From: Methanobacteriota archaeon
GTDB taxonomy: Archaea; Thermoplasmatota; Poseidoniia; Poseidoniales; Poseidoniaceae
DNA: 27,262 nt
Direction: 5' to 3'
NCBI GenBank assembly: GCA_029979405.1
Contig: JAPOHM010000002.1
Coordinates: 1-27,262, forward strand
Shown here: positions 25,878 through 27,262 of the stretch, piece after piece
Numbering within the stretch: the stretch's first letter is position 1
Layout: every line of letters begins with the position of its first letter
The notes under the pieces: generated by a model
Told to the model about the DNA's origin: nothing
The model's database searches: none
What the model saw: the letters and a program-made list of their open reading frames with translations, nothing else
Position numbers and translations under genes: made by a program

Positions 25878-25934
25878 CTATTGCCATCCCCCCCGCCCGC
25901 AATAGCGGACGAGGGGTGCGTATTGTCAGTACGC
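25878..25934. other. GC-rich structured intergenic segment (possible ncRNA or leader)
   Basis: This stretch is far richer in G and C than nearby intergenic DNA and holds several stems. One fold pairs CCGC (25897-25900) with GCGG (25905-25908) inside an outer CCCC/GGGG stem. A competing fold pairs CTATTGC (25878-25884) with GCAATAG (25899-25905). A second hairpin pairs GCGTA (25918-25922) with TACGC (25930-25934). No open frame fits here. The strand is unknown. It matches no RNA family that I can name, so an RNA gene is inference from structure and composition only. Confidence 0.4.
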
Positions 25935-25950
25935 GGCTAAGTTATTAATT

Positions 25951-25976
25951 GGGATTAGGAGTTTGCTCCTAATTCC
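25951..25976 (-). terminator. Hairpin at the 3' end of a small gene, possible terminator
   Basis: GGGATTAGGAG (25951-25961) and CTCCTAATTCC (25966-25976) form an 11-base stem with one G-T pair and a 4-base loop. It includes the last codons and stop of the 61-residue gene. On the minus strand it is followed by an A/T-rich run (AATTAATAA), so it may end or protect that transcript, though a clean T-run is lacking. Confidence 0.5.
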
Positions 25977-26154
25977 AGCGCGTGTCGTGTCTACGACGTT
26001 TGCTTACGCGACCTTTTGACATTTCGGGATTGAAGAAGATCTTCACATCCCACCTGATATCGATGATTTCTTCATTGGCTTTTGCCTGAAGAAGAAAATC
26101 GATAGCAGAGTCGATAGAATCGACAAGGTCGTTTTCTTTCTGATGGTTCTCCAT
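25969..26154 (-). CDS. Small uncharacterised charged protein (61 residues)
   Basis: I do not recognise a family. The chain has an acidic helical N-terminus (MENHQKENDLVDSIDSAI, then FLLQAKANEEIIDI), a short hydrophobic strand (RWDVKIFFNPE), and a very basic tail (SKGRVSKRRRHDTRWN) that could bind nucleic acid. A CTTTATCAAC box about 25-30 bases before the ATG fits a TATA box for a leaderless mRNA. The sharp change from acidic to basic and the absence of a competing frame make it plausible, but its short length leaves doubt. It lies on the same strand as the HAD and 26300-26569 genes and ends inside a hairpin. Confidence 0.5.
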   Translation of the reverse strand: MENHQKENDLVDSIDSAIDFLLQAKANEEIIDIRWDVKIFFNPEMSKGRVSKRRRHDTRWN

Positions 26155-26219
26155 CGATTTTTCGTTCCAGTCGAGGGTTGATAAAGATGTTCATAAAAGG
26201 GAAATTCATCAAAATTTAT

Positions 26220-26255
26220 GGAATTTATACCTCCCCTGTGGGGAGGTATAATTCC
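26220..26255. repeat. Long near-perfect hairpin between two small genes
   Basis: Arms GGAATT, one bulged T, then ATACCTCCCC (26220-26236) pair with GGGGAGGTATAATTCC (26240-26255) around a 3-base loop TGT. This gives a 16-base-pair stem with a single bulge and no mismatch. It lies 45 bases beyond the stop of the 26300-26569 gene and about 65 bases before the start of the 61-residue gene, both on the minus strand, so it may act as a transcript end or processing site. Confidence 0.75.
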
Positions 26256-26299
26256 ACTGAGATTATCCTAATTTCTGACTCTGATTGCCGAATGAAATT

Positions 26300-26569
26300 T
26301 TACTCGCTTTCTTCAGGCCCGTACACGCGACGACCGGCCGAATGGTCCTGCCACCACTTTATGTCTGACTTTAGATGTCTTGGGATGAAGAATCCTACCT
26401 TTCGAGGAGTTAATCCGTGATTTCTAAACTTCTTGTCGTTTGATAAATACGAAACGATTGATTGTGCACTACAACCTGGATTCGCAAAAATAAATCGCTT
26501 AATTTCGTCCTTCAAACTTCTCAATCTAGCCTTTTTTTGCGTACCGATTCCTATGGTGGGTGGTGACAT
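26300..26569 (-). CDS. Small winged-helix-like protein
   Basis: The 89-residue protein has a basic start (TQKKARLRSLKDEIKRFIF). A helix-turn-helix-like stretch follows (NPGCSAQSIVSYLSNDKKF), then a probable recognition helix and wing (HGLTPRKVGFFIPRHL, ending WQDHSAGRRVYG). This is the shape of small archaeal winged-helix DNA-binding proteins, but I cannot name the family or a target. The start is uncertain: ATG at 26569 fits a GATAATAC box at about 26607-26617, while ATG at 26593 would add eight residues. A long hairpin follows the gene at 26220-26255. The gene is divergent from the 26651-27031 gene. Confidence 0.65.
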   Translation of the reverse strand: MSPPTIGIGTQKKARLRSLKDEIKRFIFANPGCSAQSIVSYLSNDKKFRNHGLTPRKVGFFIPRHLKSDIKWWQDHSAGRRVYGPEESE

Positions 26570-26650
26570 AACAAAAAAATCAACATCAACCATTATCAAA
26601 CAATAGGGTATTATCCCGCAGGTCCCAAATCATCGGATAGATTTTGAAGC

Positions 26651-27031
26651 ATGGACTTCTGGCGTGAATCGAGCGACATGGTTGACACTATCACAATCAA
26701 GCGAGTTGGTATTCGTGATTTCCTTTCTATCGACTTAGAAGTCGAAATGAATAATCCCAACGACATGGATTTCAGACCCAGAGCACACGTTAGAGGAACG
26801 AAATTCTCAATCAGTTCTGCCACATCTGGAAAAGAGATGGCGAGTGTTGACTTAGATTCAGACCAAATGGAAGCCGCTGAAAGAGACAGACAAGTTGAGT
26901 TAAGAGTCAAATTCAGTGTGACTGGAATGCACGGACGATTAAATCACATTCATCCAATAATTGCTGATGGAAAGGCGAAAAAGTTAGCCAATGCTAACTG
27001 GAAAACCGTACAACCAATTGATTTCAATTGA
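26651..27031 (+). CDS. Uncharacterised protein, possibly LEA14/WHy-like
   Basis: The 126-residue protein is predicted to be mostly beta-strand with alternating charged and hydrophobic residues. The segment IDLEVEMNNPNDMDFRPRAHVRG has the NPN motif between strands that is typical of LEA14/WHy domains, and the next strands (GTKFSISSATSG, then VELRVKFSVTG) agree in spacing. The match is short and could be chance. No signal peptide or membrane helix is seen. The ATG at 26651 is chosen; Met10 at 26678 is possible. It shares a divergent region of 81 bases with the winged-helix-like gene and ends directly against the convergent gene at 27032. Confidence 0.65.
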   Translation: MDFWRESSDMVDTITIKRVGIRDFLSIDLEVEMNNPNDMDFRPRAHVRGTKFSISSATSGKEMASVDLDSDQMEAAERDRQVELRVKFSVTGMHGRLNHIHPIIADGKAKKLANANWKTVQPIDFN

Positions 27032-27262
27032 TTATTCTTCAGCAACTTCTCTGAGTTCTGGAACTAACACTCTTATCTTAATTTTTAGAGTCCAGTCATT
27101 ACCCCCATCGGGGTCTATTGTACCAGGTATGTATGCATCTGGGTCCGCATCTTGAGCTACTACAGTCCAGATCCACTCGCCTTGGCCAAATCTTGCACGA
27201 GGTTCATTCATCAACTGCTCAAGCAATTGTTCTGCACTGTCAGCTTCGTAAATTCCTTCTTC
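27032..27262 (-). CDS. C-terminal part of an uncharacterised protein, cut by right window edge
   Basis: A minus-strand frame enters at the right edge and stops at 27032, giving the last 76 residues. The frame stays open through the edge (first residues EEGIYEADSAEQLLEQL), so the true start is outside; a TTG at 27226 is not a convincing start. The visible end has a helical part with Glu and Leu, then a beta-like part (GEWIWTVVAQDADPD, DWTLKIKIRVLVPE) and an acidic end. I do not recognise the family. Its stop touches that of the convergent plus-strand gene with no gap. Confidence 0.65.
   Translation of the reverse strand, partial: EEGIYEADSAEQLLEQLMNEPRARFGQGEWIWTVVAQDADPDAYIPGTIDPDGGNDWTLKIKIRVLVPELREVAEE

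Noticed and set aside
26178..26420. Plus-strand frame of 80 residues
   Set aside because: It runs through the long hairpin at 26220-26255 and antisense to the winged-helix-like gene; the product has no plausible domain.

Overview
The window looks like a chromosomal segment of a planktonic Thermoplasmatota-type archaeon, most likely a marine group II euryarchaeon (Candidatus Poseidoniales). The reasons are archaeal information-processing genes (MCM helicase, the GatE subunit of the archaeal tRNA-dependent amidotransferase, Trm1, Pth2, a PAC2-family protein), large secreted FG-GAP/fibronectin-type proteins with a C-terminal membrane anchor and a Trp/Tyr-rich acidic tail, GAGGTG/GGTGA ribosome-binding sites, a TATA-like box A before a tRNA gene, and very tight packing. 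The genus-level assignment is inference; no rRNA gene is present.

Layout. (1) 1-5538, minus strand: a RecB/UvrD-type helicase, cut by the left edge, and a large AddB-like protein ending in an iron-sulfur PD-(D/E)XK nuclease. The two overlap by one base and look like an AddAB-like end-resection enzyme. (2) 5590-6507, plus strand: a secreted, membrane-anchored thioredoxin-fold protein. (3) 14356 down to 6482, minus strand: a compact six-gene run of MCM, GatE, a beta-propeller/DUF4430-like membrane protein, an ECF-type S component, Pth2 and threonine aldolase, with overlapping or nearly touching ends. (4) 14526-17908, plus strand: an esterase, PurM and Trm1. (5) 18640-17897, minus strand: a PAC2-family protein. 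(6) 22814-18681, minus strand: a 1377-residue surface protein. (7) 23048-25031, plus strand: four small genes of mostly unknown role (winged-helix-like, pentapeptide repeat, hotdog thioesterase, four-helix membrane protein). (8) 25032-27262: tRNA-Arg(GCG), a HAD-family phosphatase, a hairpin-rich intergenic stretch, three small uncharacterised proteins and the C-terminal end of a further gene.

The most interesting combination is in region 3. The propeller protein ends in what I read as a DUF4430 domain (related to the C-terminal domain of transcobalamin), and its stop overlaps the start of an ECF-type vitamin S component. Predicted topology places both the propeller and the DUF4430-like domain outside the cell, so the pair could be a surface receptor plus membrane-binding subunit for a vitamin, cobalamin being one candidate. 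The second point of interest is an AddAB-like pair in an archaeon, a group that usually resects DNA ends with Mre11-Rad50-HerA-NurA. The third is the stretch 25814-26260, which holds four separate inverted repeats, one of them a long near-perfect hairpin and one with two competing folds. No CRISPR array, insertion sequence, rRNA gene or integrated element was seen, and no gene-free gap exceeds about 235 bases.
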